A stretch of DNA of 64,000 nucleotides from Cordilura impudica (GCA_963682025.1 OY821519.1:2224501-2288500); one strand, 5' to 3'; shown: positions 10,462 to 23,160, numbered from the stretch's first letter. Numbers and translations are program-made. The notes: a model not told the origin generated them from the sequence alone.

Positions 10462-11735
10462 AAAGAATTACGTCTAATCACTTCTTGTTTTTCAATTTTA
10501 AATATCTTGTTGCATTTGAGTTAAGCGTTACCACTGTATATTTTGAATTGTGTTAAATTGCAGCTGCGTAGGAAATGATTCTTGAAAATTAAAGTTTATG
10601 ACGATGAATGGATTTGTTTTTCTTAAAATTGTTCAAACTGACTGACGAGGAGACTAATACCTAAAATGAATATTATTGAAATCGATAAGCATCACTGACC
10701 ACCTAATAACCCTAAATTGTTAAACTAGTTGACGGGTTAGAAAGAGGCAAATAAGTAACCGAATATTTTATAATTCTCTTAGCGAACAAAATGTAGGGGA
10801 ATCCATAAATAAAAATAATTGAAAATAAAATAAAATACAGTCATTCATTCGCTATATAATCTTTTGCGCAAACATAAACATGTATTTGTTTAAACGTCAT
10901 TTCATCGAAACACCGCCGCCGCTGTATTCAAAACTACATGGGATGCATTGAACTCTTTTGTTATTTGTAACTGCAACAGTTAACGCTCTCGACTTCAAAC
11001 TCACTGTGACTACAGTGTGGCAGTCAATCAGTCATTTAGCAAGTAGATCTGTCGGCCTGGTTGTCTGTCTTTCTGTCTGTCTGTGGTCGGTAAGAACAAT
11101 ATAAAATTATCGAATATTTGTTATTACTGATGTTGATTTTGTTTCTGTTGTTGCCGTTGTTGTTGCTATTGCTGTTGTTATTGTTATTTATCATTTAATT
11201 GATTTCTGGAGTATTTATAAAATTAAAGGAAAAATAATAATAAATAAATAAAACAACAACTGAACTAAAATAATTTACAACATGTGAACAACATCTGACT
11301 GCCTGCATATTGCTAGCTAATGTTGTAGTTACAATACAATTTTATAAAACTGCATCTACTCTACACATACACACATACATACATACATACATACATATGT
11401 AATTTCCATTTCCTTGATATGAAAAATTTAAAGAAAATACTTTAAATGAATGGCCCTCAAACACATGGAACGTCTGCTCATATTAATATGACTAAAATAT
11501 ATCGTTTGAAATGTTTCAGCTTTTTTATTTTAGATAAATAAAAATAAAAATGTTTTAAAAATATTTTGTATTATAAATAACACAAAAATAACTACTTTTT
11601 TGGATGTGGTTTTGAAAAGCTTCCAAAGATTTCAATGTCAAGTTATTATAAAAAATAACATTTCAGATGATCCAAATTAACTATTGTAAATATAACATCG
11701 ATGAAACAAAATTTTTAATAAAAAATATGTATATA
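10462..11735. other. Single-copy-looking intergenic DNA with microsatellites
   Basis: Contains a CTGTCTGTCTGT tract near 11060-11087, TTG/TTA-rich repeats near 11140-11190 and a (CATA)n run near 11374-11396. No coding region or repeat family recognised. Confidence 0.45.
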
Positions 11736-12532
11736 AAAAACTATGTGAGTGCGATCACAGGGGAGATGTGTAAACATCTACATACAATAAAAAAAAAAAT
11801 GTAAGAAATACAAAGTTTTGTGCCAATCAAAAACATTTAGTGGTGGCTCAACGCGATTGATGGGGAAAATATGACTTTTTCAGATTTTATGAAAATTTCG
11901 TTCTATAGTTTAATTTTGCCGACAAATTGTTATATAATTCGGGATCACTATTAAATTTTCTTCCCAAAAAGCTATAAAACTTTAAAATCGAATAAAAACT
12001 CGCCAAGAAATAGCAAATGCCCCAGACCACTTTTGTGCCAAAAAAAAAAACTAGGTCATGAAATTTGATGGCATTTTTTCAACTTTAAGAAATTAATTAA
12101 AACCAACATTTTGTTTTAGTCTCTATACCTGTAAGTACTCAGATATGAAGTATGGTATTACCACCTTGTGAACCTATTAAGCATTGAGACCAAAAATGGA
12201 AATTTTTTTTGATAAAATTTTGAAAACTCCTTTTTCAAGTTTTGAAAAAAAATTGATCTAGCTCTTTAAGGTCATGTTAAATCCATGTCAGAGATTAATT
12301 GTGTGAATTTTTAGGTAAATCCCTATGCCAGAATTTTAGGGGGTGCGACCGAGAGTTTAAACGCTTTTTTCTCCATACAATGAAGGGCCACCCTAATGTA
12401 CACATTAATTAAAATCAAACAGTAAGCGCCATCTATGTATCTATAGCAAGCAACTGCTATGGTTGTTATACTTGATGGTGCATTATTTCAATGAAATTAC
12501 TCTATCGACTGGTTAAATTGGTTAATTTATAT
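11736..12532 (+). mobile_element. TRB element copy 3, interrupted
   Basis: The left end, 11736-11792, has CTATGTGAGTGCGATCACAGG. The block 'aaaatcaaacagtaagcgcc' resumes near 12410 and runs to 'gactggttaaattggttaat' near 12530. The intervening ~610 bp is foreign to the family. No heptamer core or right end is seen. Confidence 0.65.
11793..12401. mobile_element. Unclassified insertion inside TRB copy 3
   Basis: Its limits are inferred only from where TRB homology stops and resumes. The right end reads 'gaagggccaccctaatgtac', which on the minus strand begins with TAGGGTGG and so resembles the PAL terminus. No coding sequence recognised. Confidence 0.4.
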
Positions 12533-12581
12533 TTGATTAAGTATACGAGAAAAATAGACTTCAAAGACAAAAATAAACGCA

Positions 12582-13101
12582 AACAAGCAAGAAAATTATA
12601 GTCGGTATAGATCGCCCATATGATACCCCATACCATGCGTTTATAGACCCTATCTCTTAGGTCCAAATAATTAGATATAGAAAATTTAAGTGGAATTGTT
12701 ATTAATTTTTTTGCCTTCGGATATGAAAAAGTTCATATATGTGAGGACTAGTTCGAAAAATGGTCCGAGCCTGACCATATTTGGTAAGGTCAATTATTTT
12801 TTGCAAAAACATACACAAACCAAATTTGAGAAAAATCTGTCCAATATTTTTGTTTTTTGATAGATTTAGGTGAATATCGGGAATCAGCTTTATATGGCGG
12901 TTATGACTAAGAATTGTCCTATAGGGTTTATTTTGGAATTAATAAATGTAATAACCCAATGATAATTTGAATATTACAGCAATATAAATCGGTGGAAACA
13001 CAGACAGACGGACGGACATCGCTAAATCTATTAGAAAGTGATTATCCCCTAACCACATAATGGTATAGGCTATACCCTGACCACATAGGGGTATAGGGTA
13101 C
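12582..13101 (-). mobile_element. INE-A copy 2, internally deleted
   Basis: The 3' end on the minus strand corresponds to 'aaacaagcaagaaaattatag' at 12582. The 5' hairpin end is at 13050-13101 ('ccacataggggtatagggta'). The block between 'tatagggtttattttggaat' and the ACGGACGGAC tract is shortened relative to full copies. The 5' hairpin region is partly duplicated near 13055-13100. Confidence 0.75.
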
Positions 13102-13144
13102 AGAAAGTATACATACAGTTCCATATATCCACACATGTTGTTTT

Positions 13145-13806
13145 TAAACTCTTTCTTTTTACTCATACTGTCTGTCTGTCTGTCTGGCTGTATATCTGTC
13201 GTGGGTCAACTCCATTCTGCCTTATCCAATTGATCTTTCAGATCAAGCCTTGTTGTGACTATAGATAAATTTTGGGATAGTCACGCATAGTCACGCACAG
13301 TCACGGAGTGATCTAAATGTCATTTCCCCTCATTCGATCGATCTGAAACTTGGTCCATACACTTGCTGTTAAAAAAGATTAACTTTGACATAGTGGCGCA
13401 CAGTCACGCATGGTCATGCAATCAATCAATCTGAAACTTGGTCGATATACGTCCTGTAAAGAAAGATTAATTTCGACATAGTCACGCACAGTCACGGAGT
13501 AATTTAAAAATCATTTCCCCTCACCAGATCGATCTGAAGCATGGTCGAAGGACTTGCTGTGAAAAAAGATTAACTCTGACATAGTCACGCACAGTCACAC
13601 ATAGTCACGCACAGTCACGGAGACATTAAAACCTCACTTCCCCTCATCCGATCGATCTAAAACTTTGTCCATAGACTTGTGACCAAAGATTAATTTTAAA
13701 ATAGTCACGCAAAGTCACGAACAATCACGGAGAGATTCAAAACTCATATGTATAAGGAAAGAGAGAGTTTCAATAAAAACTTTGTTTTTATGGGTTAGGT
13801 TATTTA
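13145..13806 (-). mobile_element. GTG element copy 1
   Basis: Bounded by AAACTCTTTCTTTTTACTCA at the left. At the right a 'ggaaagagagagttt' inverted counterpart is followed by 'aactttgtttttatgggttag'. Between them are about four monomers containing GTCACGCACAGTCACGG and CGATCTGAAACTTGGTC. Two longer relatives lie at 21621 and 43744. No coding sequence. Confidence 0.75.
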
Positions 13807-14228
13807 TAAACCATTTAATAAAAATAACAGAACCCAACCGTTGCAAATTCGAGTCCAAATTCTAGGAAATTTATTTTTTTCATTCATTAATAATATTATA
13901 GGAGCCTAAAGGTATGCTAATCAATTTTAGTCAATTCACAATTCAATACAAATTTTATAAACACACCACAGCATTCTAGTTTTTTTTTTTTTTTTTTTTG
14001 AAAAATTATTTCTCCAATGTTGGAGAAAAGTTAAGTTTTCAAATTGAGTTGAACAATTTCTCTCCTTGTTTGCTTTAATCTTGGCATCAAGTTGAGAAAT
14101 ATTTTAACTCTCAATTGGATATACAACACTTTTCTTCAGTGGAGAACAAACATTTTTTCAACCTGAATACGATTTGTGTTAAGTTTGAGATATTATTTAA
14201 ATATGACATATATAATAAATTAAATTAA

Positions 14229-14568
14229 AAAATGCCAAAAAAAAGTAAAAATAATTAATTGATATATTCTTAATTATTTCCACTTTTTTAAATTCTTATT
14301 TATGACATATTTAACATTAATATCTATAAAATATACAATTAATTCAATTATTTTTAATTCTAAATTTAAAAAAATTTTAATATGTGCATTATAATTATAA
14401 TGAAATTAAATTGAAACATTCAAAAAAAAAAAAAAGTAAATTGATATCATTTCTAAAACTAGTATAATTTTTTTTTAATATGGCAATTCCATACCTTCCA
14501 TTTGATACCGATTAGAGAAATTTCTTTGAGATCAAGTTGATAATCACAAATAAGAAAATCACCATAAT
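14229..14568 (+). repeat. Duplicated segment, left copy flanking INE-A
   Basis: About 340 bp from 'aaaatgccaaaaaaaagta' to 'aaaatcaccataataa'. It is repeated at 15330-15686 with point differences and small indels. Its right edge is exactly the start of INE-A copy 3. Confidence 0.85.
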
Positions 14569-15329
14569 AACAAGTAAGAAAATTATACCCTATACCATGC
14601 GTTTAGAGACCCTATCTCATAGGCCCAACTAACTGGACATAGAAAATAAGCATAAACCAAATTTGAGTGCGATTTTTATTAATTTTTTGGCTGCAGATAT
14701 GAAAAAGTTCATATCGGATGCTATGGGGACTAGGCCCAAAAATGGGCCGATCCTGACTGTGTTTGGTAAAGTCTCTTGTATTTTGCAAAAATATATACAA
14801 ACAAAATATGAGAAGAATCAGTGCAATATTTTTGTTTTTTGATAGATTTAAGTGAAGATCGGGAAGCAGCTCTATATGGGGCCTACGACTAAGAGCTGAT
14901 CATTTTTGGACTACTCGTTAATGGATGTAATAAACGCATATAAACCCAATTTGAGTAAGATCTATATGACAATTTGGATCTTATGGCAATTTATGTCGAT
15001 TTCATAGGGGTCATTTGTATGGGGGCTAGGTCTGAACATGGACCGATTTTCGCTAATTTCAATAGCGTTCGTCCTATGGCCGGGAAAAGCTTATATACCA
15101 AATTTCATCAAATATGTATTCATATCAAATATATTCATATTTGCGACCTGCAGTTTGATTACAAGCTTTACATGGACACACAGACGGACGGACATCGTTA
15201 AATCGAATCATATAGTGATTCTGATTCGACCGGTATAATAAAAGATGGGTCTAGGTCAAATATTTTTGGTAGTTACAAACAGCAGCACAAAGTCATTATA
15301 CCCAAACCACATAGTGGTATAGGGTATAA
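14569..15329 (-). mobile_element. INE-A copy 3, full length
   Basis: On the minus strand it runs from the TATACCCTATACCACTATG hairpin (right side) to CTTACTTGTT (left side). The tetranucleotide run is short (GACGGACGGAC near 15183) and the 3' palindrome is reduced. Confidence 0.85.
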
Positions 15330-15686
15330 AAATGCCAAAAAAAAAAAAAAAGGAAAAATAATTAATTGATATATTGTTAATTATTTCTACTTTTTTAGAA
15401 TTTTTTTTAATTTAAATTCTTATTTATGACATATTTAATATTAATATCTATAAAATGTAGAAATAATTAATTCATTTATTTTTAATTCTAAATTTAAAAA
15501 AATTTTAATATGAAATTAAATTGAACCATTCAAAAAAAAAGAAATGTAAATTGATTTCATTTATAAAAGAAGTATAATTTTTTTTTTTCAATATGGCAAT
15601 TCCGTACCTTCCATTTGATACCGATTGGAGATATTTTGTTGAGATCAAGTTGATAATCACAAATAAGAAAATCACCATAATAAAAA
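15330..15686 (+). repeat. Duplicated segment, right copy flanking INE-A
   Basis: Second copy of 14229-14568. Its left edge is exactly the end of INE-A copy 3, and unlike the left copy it continues into further host sequence ('aaatttaccttttaagttgg'). Confidence 0.85.
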
Positions 15687-16045
15687 TTTACCTTTTAAGT
15701 TGGGAAGACTATAATCGGACTATTGAGGTGCATTTGAGAATTAACGTTGGAGATTTGAGAAATGTATTTGATCTGAAATGCACCTCAAGTTGATAGCAAA
15801 CATAAATGTTTATTGAGAAGCTTAAATATGTATTTTATGTATGTGTTAGTTGCAACTTTAAATGAATTTTACTCAAAAAAAAAATGTACCAGATTATGAA
15901 TGTCTGTAAATATGGTGAATATCTGCAAAGAAATACCTTTCAAATGGTATATTTTTTGTCAAAATCGGTTGGTAATTAAAGGTGTAGAATATGTCACAAG
16001 AAATCGCCTATCCTATTAATATTATAGATAACAAAAACTAATGTT

Positions 16046-16790
16046 TTATTGATCATTTAATACTGCTTGTATACGGCTGGGCATAGAAGGAACTAAATTT
16101 TCTATGACTTCAATGGATATTTTGCTCCACTCCTCCACTAAAGCTCTTTTAAGGTCCTTGTTAAATATTTTATTTATATCCGGTAATTGAGGAGGTGAAT
16201 GTAATTGTTTTGAGACATTATAAGGCAACCGTTCTTTTACAATGTGAGCTGTGTATTTCGGATCGTTGTCCTGCTATAAAATTCAATTGGATTAAAGCCC
16301 CATATTATCAAGAGAACACTTAAGATTGGCTTCCAAAAGGTTCAAATAAATATAGCGATCCATTATAATCTCAACAAAAACAAAATTTCCCACTTCAGCA
16401 GCTGACATGCACCCCCACACCTCTAGAGATCCTCCACCAGTCTCTACTGCATATCCATCGCTGTGTTAGGTTTCTGCCACACTCTACGTTTTCCATTGTA
16501 TCTAAATATTTTGTGTTGTGACTCTTCACTGAAAACAGTGAATCTCCAGTAATTGAGATCGTCATTTTTGTGCAGTTTTGCTAACTCAAGTCTTTTGTCT
16601 GATTGACATGGTTTATAAATGGCTTTTTTGTTAGGATTCGGCTATGAAAATTGTTTGCCCTCAAACCATTGCGAATGGTTAGATTTTCTGAGATCTGTTG
16701 CTGTGCTAGTTCTTGGTTCAGCGGAGATAATTTGAACCAGAACGATGCTCATTGTCGATGGCTTTAAACCCATTATAATTTTTTATTACA
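16046..16790 (-). pseudogene. Tc1-like transposase pseudogene
   Basis: Read on the minus strand across frames, the order is that of a Tc1 DDE transposase. WRFTVFSEESQHKIFRYNGK comes first, then RRVWQKPN, GGACQ-type GCMSAAEVGNFVFVEIIMD, YLNLLEANLK, QDNDPKYTAHIVKERL, PQLPDINKIF, EEWSKISIEVIENLVPSMPS and RIQAVLND before the stop at 16046. The first catalytic Asp (normally FSDES) reads as Glu (FSEES). The QDNDP Asp is kept, and the PIENLW Glu is replaced (DINKIF). Several frameshifts and stops, including TAG near 16450 and TAA near 16300, make it inactive. The N-terminal paired-like DNA-binding half is not convincingly present. Confidence 0.85.
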
Positions 16791-16878
16791 GTTTATATGA
16801 TATAGTGGAGCAATATTACCAATTTCACTGCAAAAAATAAATAAATATGAGAATTTTTGTTTTATATTTACATATGTA

Positions 16879-17401
16879 CAGTTGGTTCAAAAACTGAGTG
16901 GTCACCACCAACTTTGATTTTCAAATGAATATATTTATTAAACACTAGATGTAACACCCCCAGGCTCGTAATGAAAGAGCTCACTCAAAGTCCCACGGCT
17001 CTCGCTATGAAGTACTCCAGATATATGATATTTAATATTTACTTTGTATGGGGCCTGCCACGCTCCTTTGTCCGATCCCACCCATTTCTGATCTAACTAC
17101 TCACAATAATAATTGATGACATAAAACAAATTTGCAAAGCTTTCTCTGGCATAGTACTCGAGATGTACGATATTGAGTAATTACCTTGTATGGGAGGTAC
17201 CTCGCCCACTTATCCGATCCCGCCAATTCCCCGCATAGCTACTAAAATTAATAATAGGTGATCTCACACAAACTTGCAAAGCTCTCCCTATCATAGTACT
17301 CAATATTTTGTCGAAAATTTTCGACAAAATATAAATGCTTAATAAAAAAATTCAATTGAAAATTAAAATTGGTGGTGATTACTCAGTTTTTGAAGCGACT
17401 G
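16879..17401 (+). mobile_element. TA-flanked MITE of Tc1/mariner type
   Basis: Near-40-bp terminal inverted repeats start CAGTTGGTTCAAAAACTGAG at the left and CAGTCGCTTCAAAAACTGAG when the right end is reversed. TA lies on both sides (16877-16878 and 17402-17403), the Tc1/mariner target. The interior has two degenerate ~165 bp repeats that include 'gcaaagct(c/t)tc' and 'tagtactc'. No transposase. The termini may belong to the adjacent Tc1 pseudogene's family, but this is unproven. Confidence 0.85.
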
Positions 17402-17756
17402 TATATTATTTTTAAAAATGCTATAAACTCATAGATAAAATCTTTTGAAACTAACTGTATGTAGACTTTATTGAGCTACTGTATAAGTTTGTAAAAAATA
17501 GCTATTCCTGAAGAGATATTTATCATGACATCCTAAGCACTAGTTTAAATAATTTTTACAGGATCCATAAATGACAACTTCCGCAAAAAATATGACAACT
17601 TCCATGTAATAATAGTTAGTGATGATCCAAATTTTCACCCTATCCAAACTACGTTATACTTTTGGATGCACTTTTTTTTTTCTTTTAAATGATATTTTTT
17701 AAGCAAAATGTTACAAATATAATTAATAATGTATTTCATCAAAAAAAAATATATAT

Positions 17757-18091
17757 GTATATAATAGGCAAGGCAATTTCTTGTGACCGATGTAAGTTTC
17801 ACAGTTTTACCCCGATTTTGGCAAAAAATTTATCATTTGAAAGGTATTTCTTTTTAGCTGTTACCCAGATTTACAGATTTACATCGTCTGGAATATTTTT
17901 TTGTAGCTATGATCGTTTAAAGTTGCTACTAACACATACATAAAATTACACAATCCTACGTGTGTGTTTATTAAATTTGTCATTGTTTAAAATGAGTTGA
18001 ACTATGAAGCATACCTATAGGGTCTTTCTTAAATGCAAAAATAAAATTTTTTAGAATTCGCACTCGAATTTCGAGCGCTGGAATTTGCTAG
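17757..18091 (+). mobile_element. HelN copy 5, degenerate 5' end
   Basis: Recognised from 'ataataggcaaggcaatttc', 'aaaggtatttctttttagctg', and the CTCGAATTTCGAG hairpin followed by GGAATTTGCTAG before T. Confidence 0.75.
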
Positions 18092-19507
18092 TATGAAATA
18101 AAAGCTTTGGTTAGAGATTCCTACATGTTTAAAGTTTTAGTTAACTAATGTTTTGCTAATCAAAGAGAGTTGTTCAATCGGTCCTGATGATAATATATTT
18201 AAACTCTTCTGGAAATCTTAAGGGAAATTAACTCCCCACCTAAGAGCATTATTAGGTACTAATGTTAAATGACTAGAAACAAAAGTAGGTCATAGTAGGT
18301 ATTAAATTTTCCTATGCACGTGTATTCACATGAATCTTTGTTCATTTATAATAAAAGAACAAGAAACCATATAAATATATTTGTGAAATAACATTTAAAA
18401 CGCACAATAATAATTTACTTTTGGCTTCATAAACAATGCAATAAAATATTAAAAATAATAATGTACACCATACAGAAATAAGAATAACAACAACAAAAAA
18501 AAAACAATAATAACAACTACAAAACGAAATATATAAAATATATGACATTCGTATAAAATACATAAATTGTATTTATGCAGCAAACAACAGCCGCGAAAAC
18601 AACGAAAACGAAACAAAACAAGAGCAACAACAGAACTTTACCCATCAAATATAAAAAAATATACGCAACTAACTAACAACAAAGGTACAAACAAAAATAA
18701 ACGTTAAGAAAATACGCTTCAAATATATATAATATGTATTTAATCTCCACTCCTCTCTTCTTCAGCATTTCCATACTTTGTTTACTGGCGGCGACGCAAC
18801 ATTTGTTTGCCGCCAACATACACTCCACACGGTGCGGCTTCACAAAAATGTTGTCGACTTCACGTTAACGTACGTACGAACGTACGTCTATTGCTTACTT
18901 ACTCTTAGTATGACCAAGTGCAATTCCACAAGAAAGTTTGTTGATTTTGTTAATTTTGACTGTTGCCTGACTTACTGACTTGGCCGCTTACTACAAGAAC
19001 TTCTGCTGTTTCTAGTCATTCCCAGTCAATACAAGTCAAGTTGATTTAACAGTGTTATACAATGAGGCAGCAAACTACTCGTACATACTCTACTCAGTTA
19101 TTATGAGCAATCAAAAGGAACTGGATTTAACAACAACAAAATTTAAAATATATCAGTGGCTGTGCTACAACTAAAGGGTTTTTCAAAATACATTACAATT
19201 GTTTAGTTCTTAATAATATTACCCTAGATCAATAATTGCTTATGCTAAAAATTTGTATTTCAAAATTAATTTCGTAAAAACTACAATTGTGACCAGGCCA
19301 AATTTAAAAAAAAAATACTTATCATTACCTTAAACTAAATTAATTCAAATTGGATAAAGGTAAATGAATTGCAAAGTTTAAGTTCCTCATAGCTCATTCA
19401 ATTAATTTAGATAATGGTCTAAGTCAATCCGAAAATTTAAACACGACATTTTCGTCTAAGATTTAATACGTATAATTTGTTTCTTTATTTAAACATATAA
19501 AATATAA
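18092..19507. other. Single-copy-looking intergenic DNA
   Basis: AAC-rich stretches at 18485-18650, then a less AT-rich island at about 18775-18990. The island holds 'gtttactggcggcgacgc' and an ACGTACGTACG/CGTACGTC palindromic block near 18865-18890. Possible host regulatory island (inference). A 66-residue open frame there shows no known domain. Confidence 0.4.
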
Positions 19508-19873
19508 CTAGCAGATTCCAGCGCTCGAAATTCGAGTGCAATTTCTAGGCAGCTTTATTTTTGAACTTAGCCAATTCACAAACTAATACTTTTATGGTTT
19601 ATTATTATTGTGAATGAAGATAACAAAATCATTAACAAACACGTTAACAAATATAATAAAACACACATAGCATATGTGTAACTTTATGTATGTGTTAGTA
19701 GCAATTTTAAATGCAATTTACTCAAAATAAAAGAAAAAATTTAAAAATCTGTAAATCTGCAATACGGCTAAAGAGAAATACCTTTCAAATAATATACGTT
19801 TAATCAAAATTGGGATAAAACGGTAGAAAAAACATCGGTCAAAAGAAATCGCTTAGCCTATTAATATTATAGA
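19508..19873 (-). mobile_element. HelN copy 6
   Basis: Full-length reverse copy. The plus strand reads CTAGCAGATTCCAGCGCTCG at the left and 'ctattaatattatagata' at the right, with A|T flanks and the CTCGAAATTCGAG hairpin. Confidence 0.85.
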
Positions 19874-19898
19874 TATAACAATACATATGTATATGTAT

Positions 19899-20812
19899 AT
19901 TTGGGTGGGTCAATTATTTCTACTCCATGGATTCATCGCGATTCTGGTACTATTGGCCATAACAAGTATATTTGCCCAAGGAACCATATCTCTAAAATCA
20001 TTTTGGAGCCTGCCAAAATTTCGATGAAGATATTTTCATGATATTTTCAATAATACTCATTCAAATTAAAAAAATTATTAACTGTATACCGGGGGGTTTT
20101 TTATTCGGGAGATCCATTTTTCACATCTATTTTTATTTTTAACTGCCGCCAGGGGGCGTTTTCGTGAATTTTTGTGGATTTTTTTCACCTTTTTGGGGAA
20201 AATTGACGAAATTATTGAACAAATCGACGAATCTTTAATTTTCCCATTTTTAAAATAGCCCAAAATATTCAGCGCTGAAAATTTTGTGGGATACCCATAA
20301 ACGACCTATTCGATATATCGTGTTTTATATTCGCTCATTCAAAGAGTAAATAAAAAAAAAACAATTTTTTGACTTAAATTGAATGATATCGATCTAGGGC
20401 GTACATGGGTACCCCACATAATTTTCAGCGCTGAATATTTTGGGCTATTTTGAATATGGGAATCTCAGAGATTCGTCGCCTTGTGCAATAATTTCATCAA
20501 TTTTCCCCAAAAAGGTGAAAAAATCCACAAAAATGGACGAAAACGCTCCCTGGCGGCTGTAAAAAATAAAAATAAATGTGAAAAATGGATTTCCCGACCC
20601 AAAGAACCCCGGGGATAAACACATTTTCAATAATTCTTTTTACATTTCAATGACTATTAGAGAAAATATCATGAAAATATCTTCATCGAAGTTTTCTCAG
20701 GCACGAAAATGATTTTGGAGGTATGGTTTCTCGGGCAAATTAACTTGTTATGGCCCATATTACCAGAATCGCGATGAACCCATGGAGTAAGAATAATTAA
20801 CCCACCCTAGTC
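19899..20812 (+). mobile_element. PAL foldback element copy 2, complete palindrome
   Basis: Two long arms (about 19899-20325 and 20385-20812) are near-perfect inverted copies. GGGTGGGTCAATTATTTCTA at the left matches the reversed right end 'aataattaacccaccc'. ATTCATCGCGATTCTGG faces CCAGAATCGCGATGAAC, and CAGCGCTGAAAATTTTG faces 'aattttcagcgctgaat'. No coding sequence. Transcription through it would give a hairpin RNA of over 400 bp. Superfamily unknown. Confidence 0.85.
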
Positions 20813-21010
20813 TATACACATATATATAGTCCGTATCAAATTAACAACTTCTGTAGAAATTCCTATTACTGCTATCTTGTATGCATATTAAGACAGCTCT
20901 TGAGACTCTACCGAAGGCAGCTATTTTTTTTTTCTTTCCGTTGATATTTCAATGACATATAGACGCTAAGTGAAATATGTTATTAATTATTACTATGTTA
21001 TTAAATATTA

Positions 21011-21378
21011 CTAATTATCTCCAGCGCTCGAAATTCTGGTGCAATTTTTAGGCAATTTTATTTCTCAACGTAGCCAATTCACAAACTAACACTTTTTTGG
21101 TATATCATTATTGTGAATGAAGATAGCACACTCACTAACAAACACATTAACAAATTTCATAAGCACACACATAACATATGCGTAATTTAATGTATGTGTT
21201 AGTAGCAACTTTAAAAGCAATTTACTCAAAATAAAGGAAAAAATTAAAAAAATCTGTAAATCTGGTGAACAGCTAAAAAGAAATACCTTTCGAATAATAT
21301 ACGTTTGGTCCAAATCGGGATAAAACGGTAGAAAAAACATCGGTAACAAGGAATCACCAAGCCTATTAATATTATAGA
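21011..21378 (-). mobile_element. HelN copy 7
   Basis: Reverse copy with CCAGCGCTCGAAATTCTGG near a damaged 3' terminus and 'attaatattatagatta' at the 5' side. The 87-residue open frame is incidental. Confidence 0.8.
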
Positions 21379-21620
21379 TTAATTAACATTTACGGTGGCA
21401 ATAAAATATTTTATTAATTTATTTGTTTAAATTATTTTATTCATTTATTTAACCCTTTCACATCCCCTTGTCCTCTGTAGAGGAAAATGAATTTACGACG
21501 AACAATTCTTTTATAGGCCAATTTTTGGCAAGCAAAAAGCCGGTAGTGATAGTGTTAAATATTAATATTTCACTTATTCGAAACAATAACTATATGACTG
21601 TACTTATCAAAAATATTTGT

Positions 21621-22320
21621 AATAATCTAACCCATAAAAACAAAGTTTTTATTAAAACTCTTTCTTTCTTTCTTTATGCATATGAGTTTTGAATCAATCC
21701 ATGACATTGCGTGACTATGCGTGACTGTGCGTGACTATATCGAAGTTAATCTTTCTTTACAGCAAGTATATCGGATCGGATAAGGGAAAATTGATTTTAA
21801 ATCACCCCGTGACTGTGCGTGACTAAGCGTGACTGTGCGTGACTAATCAAAGTTCATCTTTTTTCACAGCAAAGTTATGGACTAAGTTTCAGATCAAACG
21901 GATAAGGGGAAATGACATTTAGATCACTCCGTGACTGTGCGTGACTATACGTGACTGTGCGTGACTATACTGAAATTAATCTTTCTTTACATCAAGTATA
22001 TCGACCAAGTTTCAGATTGATTGGATGAGGGGAAATCCGTTTTAAATCTCTCCGTGACCGTGCATGACCATACGTGACGGTGCGTCACTAAGTCAAAGTT
22101 AATCTTTTTTTCACAGCAAGTGTATGGACTAAGTTTTAGATCAATCGGATAAGGGGAAATGACATTTAGATCACTCCGTGACTGTGCGTGACTACCCCAA
22201 AATTAATCTGTAGTCACAACAAGACTATGGGCCCAGTTTCTGATCAATTGAATAAGGGGGAATGGGGTGGTCCCACAACAGACACACAGACAGAGAGTAT
22301 GAGTTAAAAGAAAGAGTTTA
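21621..22320 (+). mobile_element. GTG element copy 2
   Basis: Left end AATAATCTAACCCATAAAAA then AAACTCTTTCTTTC. Right end 'agagtatgagttaaaagaaagagttt'. Between them about five monomers of ~124 bp, each with GTGACTGTGCGTGACTA repeats followed by 'aaagttaatctttttt', CACAGCAAG and 'gtttcagatc(a/g)atcgg'. Monomer starts near 21804, 21928, 22050 and 22174. Confidence 0.85.
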
Positions 22321-23102
22321 AAAATTGTTATAAAGAATTAAATTTTATTTAAAAAAAAAAATAATGCTCTTATTATTTATACATTAAAACATTAATTAAT
22401 AATTATACTAACTGCCTATCGGAAAACCCTGTTGAGAACAAAAAAAAAAAAAAATGATGATGACGCAAAAATACATAAAAACTTATTGAATTTTATTGCA
22501 CAAGCAGGCAATGGAAAACTATAACGTGAATTTGCTTGCTACGATTACTGCGACTATGGGAAATTTCGCTTGAAAATCTCACAAGTCAGTATAAATGTGC
22601 ACAGCATTTTCTTTCATCCCTTCAACGTCAATAAATATGCGTTCTTGAAGAATAGCAGAATAATAACAAGAAGCCTTCCAAGTAAAACGCTCCACATACA
22701 ATTTTACAAGTTTGTTGTATGTGATTGCGACCATAATAATTTATATTTTATGATTTTAATAATATTGTATTTTTAATTCGGACACATTCATTTTATGCTA
22801 TCGTTTTTCTCTATGCATGTATTTATGTTCATAAATTTAATATTCGCATACAATTGTTCAACTGTTCTGTTTATCATTTTATTCAGATCTTATTTATGGA
22901 AAAAACGCCCTCTCTCTCCTCGTAACAATTCGTTTTATTTTTGAAATAATATTAAACAGTTTAATGTCGAATAAATATTCGTATAGATGGTAATTATAGC
23001 TAAAATATGTTGTGCGTGTATAATAAAAAAAAAATTCTTTTGTTGCACATGAAATCTGTTTCCTAACTTATAATTTGTTTTTGCTTTATATAAAGTAAAA
23101 AC

Positions 23103-23160
23103 ATTTGATCTTGAGCCTGATTAAGTTCTAACTCAATCATTAGAATGACAAAGATCGCAC
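23103..23160 (+). repeat. Spaced direct repeat, first copy
   Basis: 'tttgatcttgagcctgatt' followed by 'aactcaatcatta'. A similar copy lies at 23580-23636, 477 bp downstream. Not matched to any other family here. Confidence 0.75.

Larger units (their letters stand above)
13840..16028 (-). mobile_element. HelN copy 4, split by a larger insertion
   Basis: The 3' half is at 13840-13978 (GCAAATTCGAGTCCAAATTC with the terminal CTAG lost). The 5' half is at 15834-16028, ending ATTAATATTATAGA. The two halves are contiguous in other copies. The block between them contains a duplicated AT-rich segment and INE-A copy 3. Confidence 0.7.
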
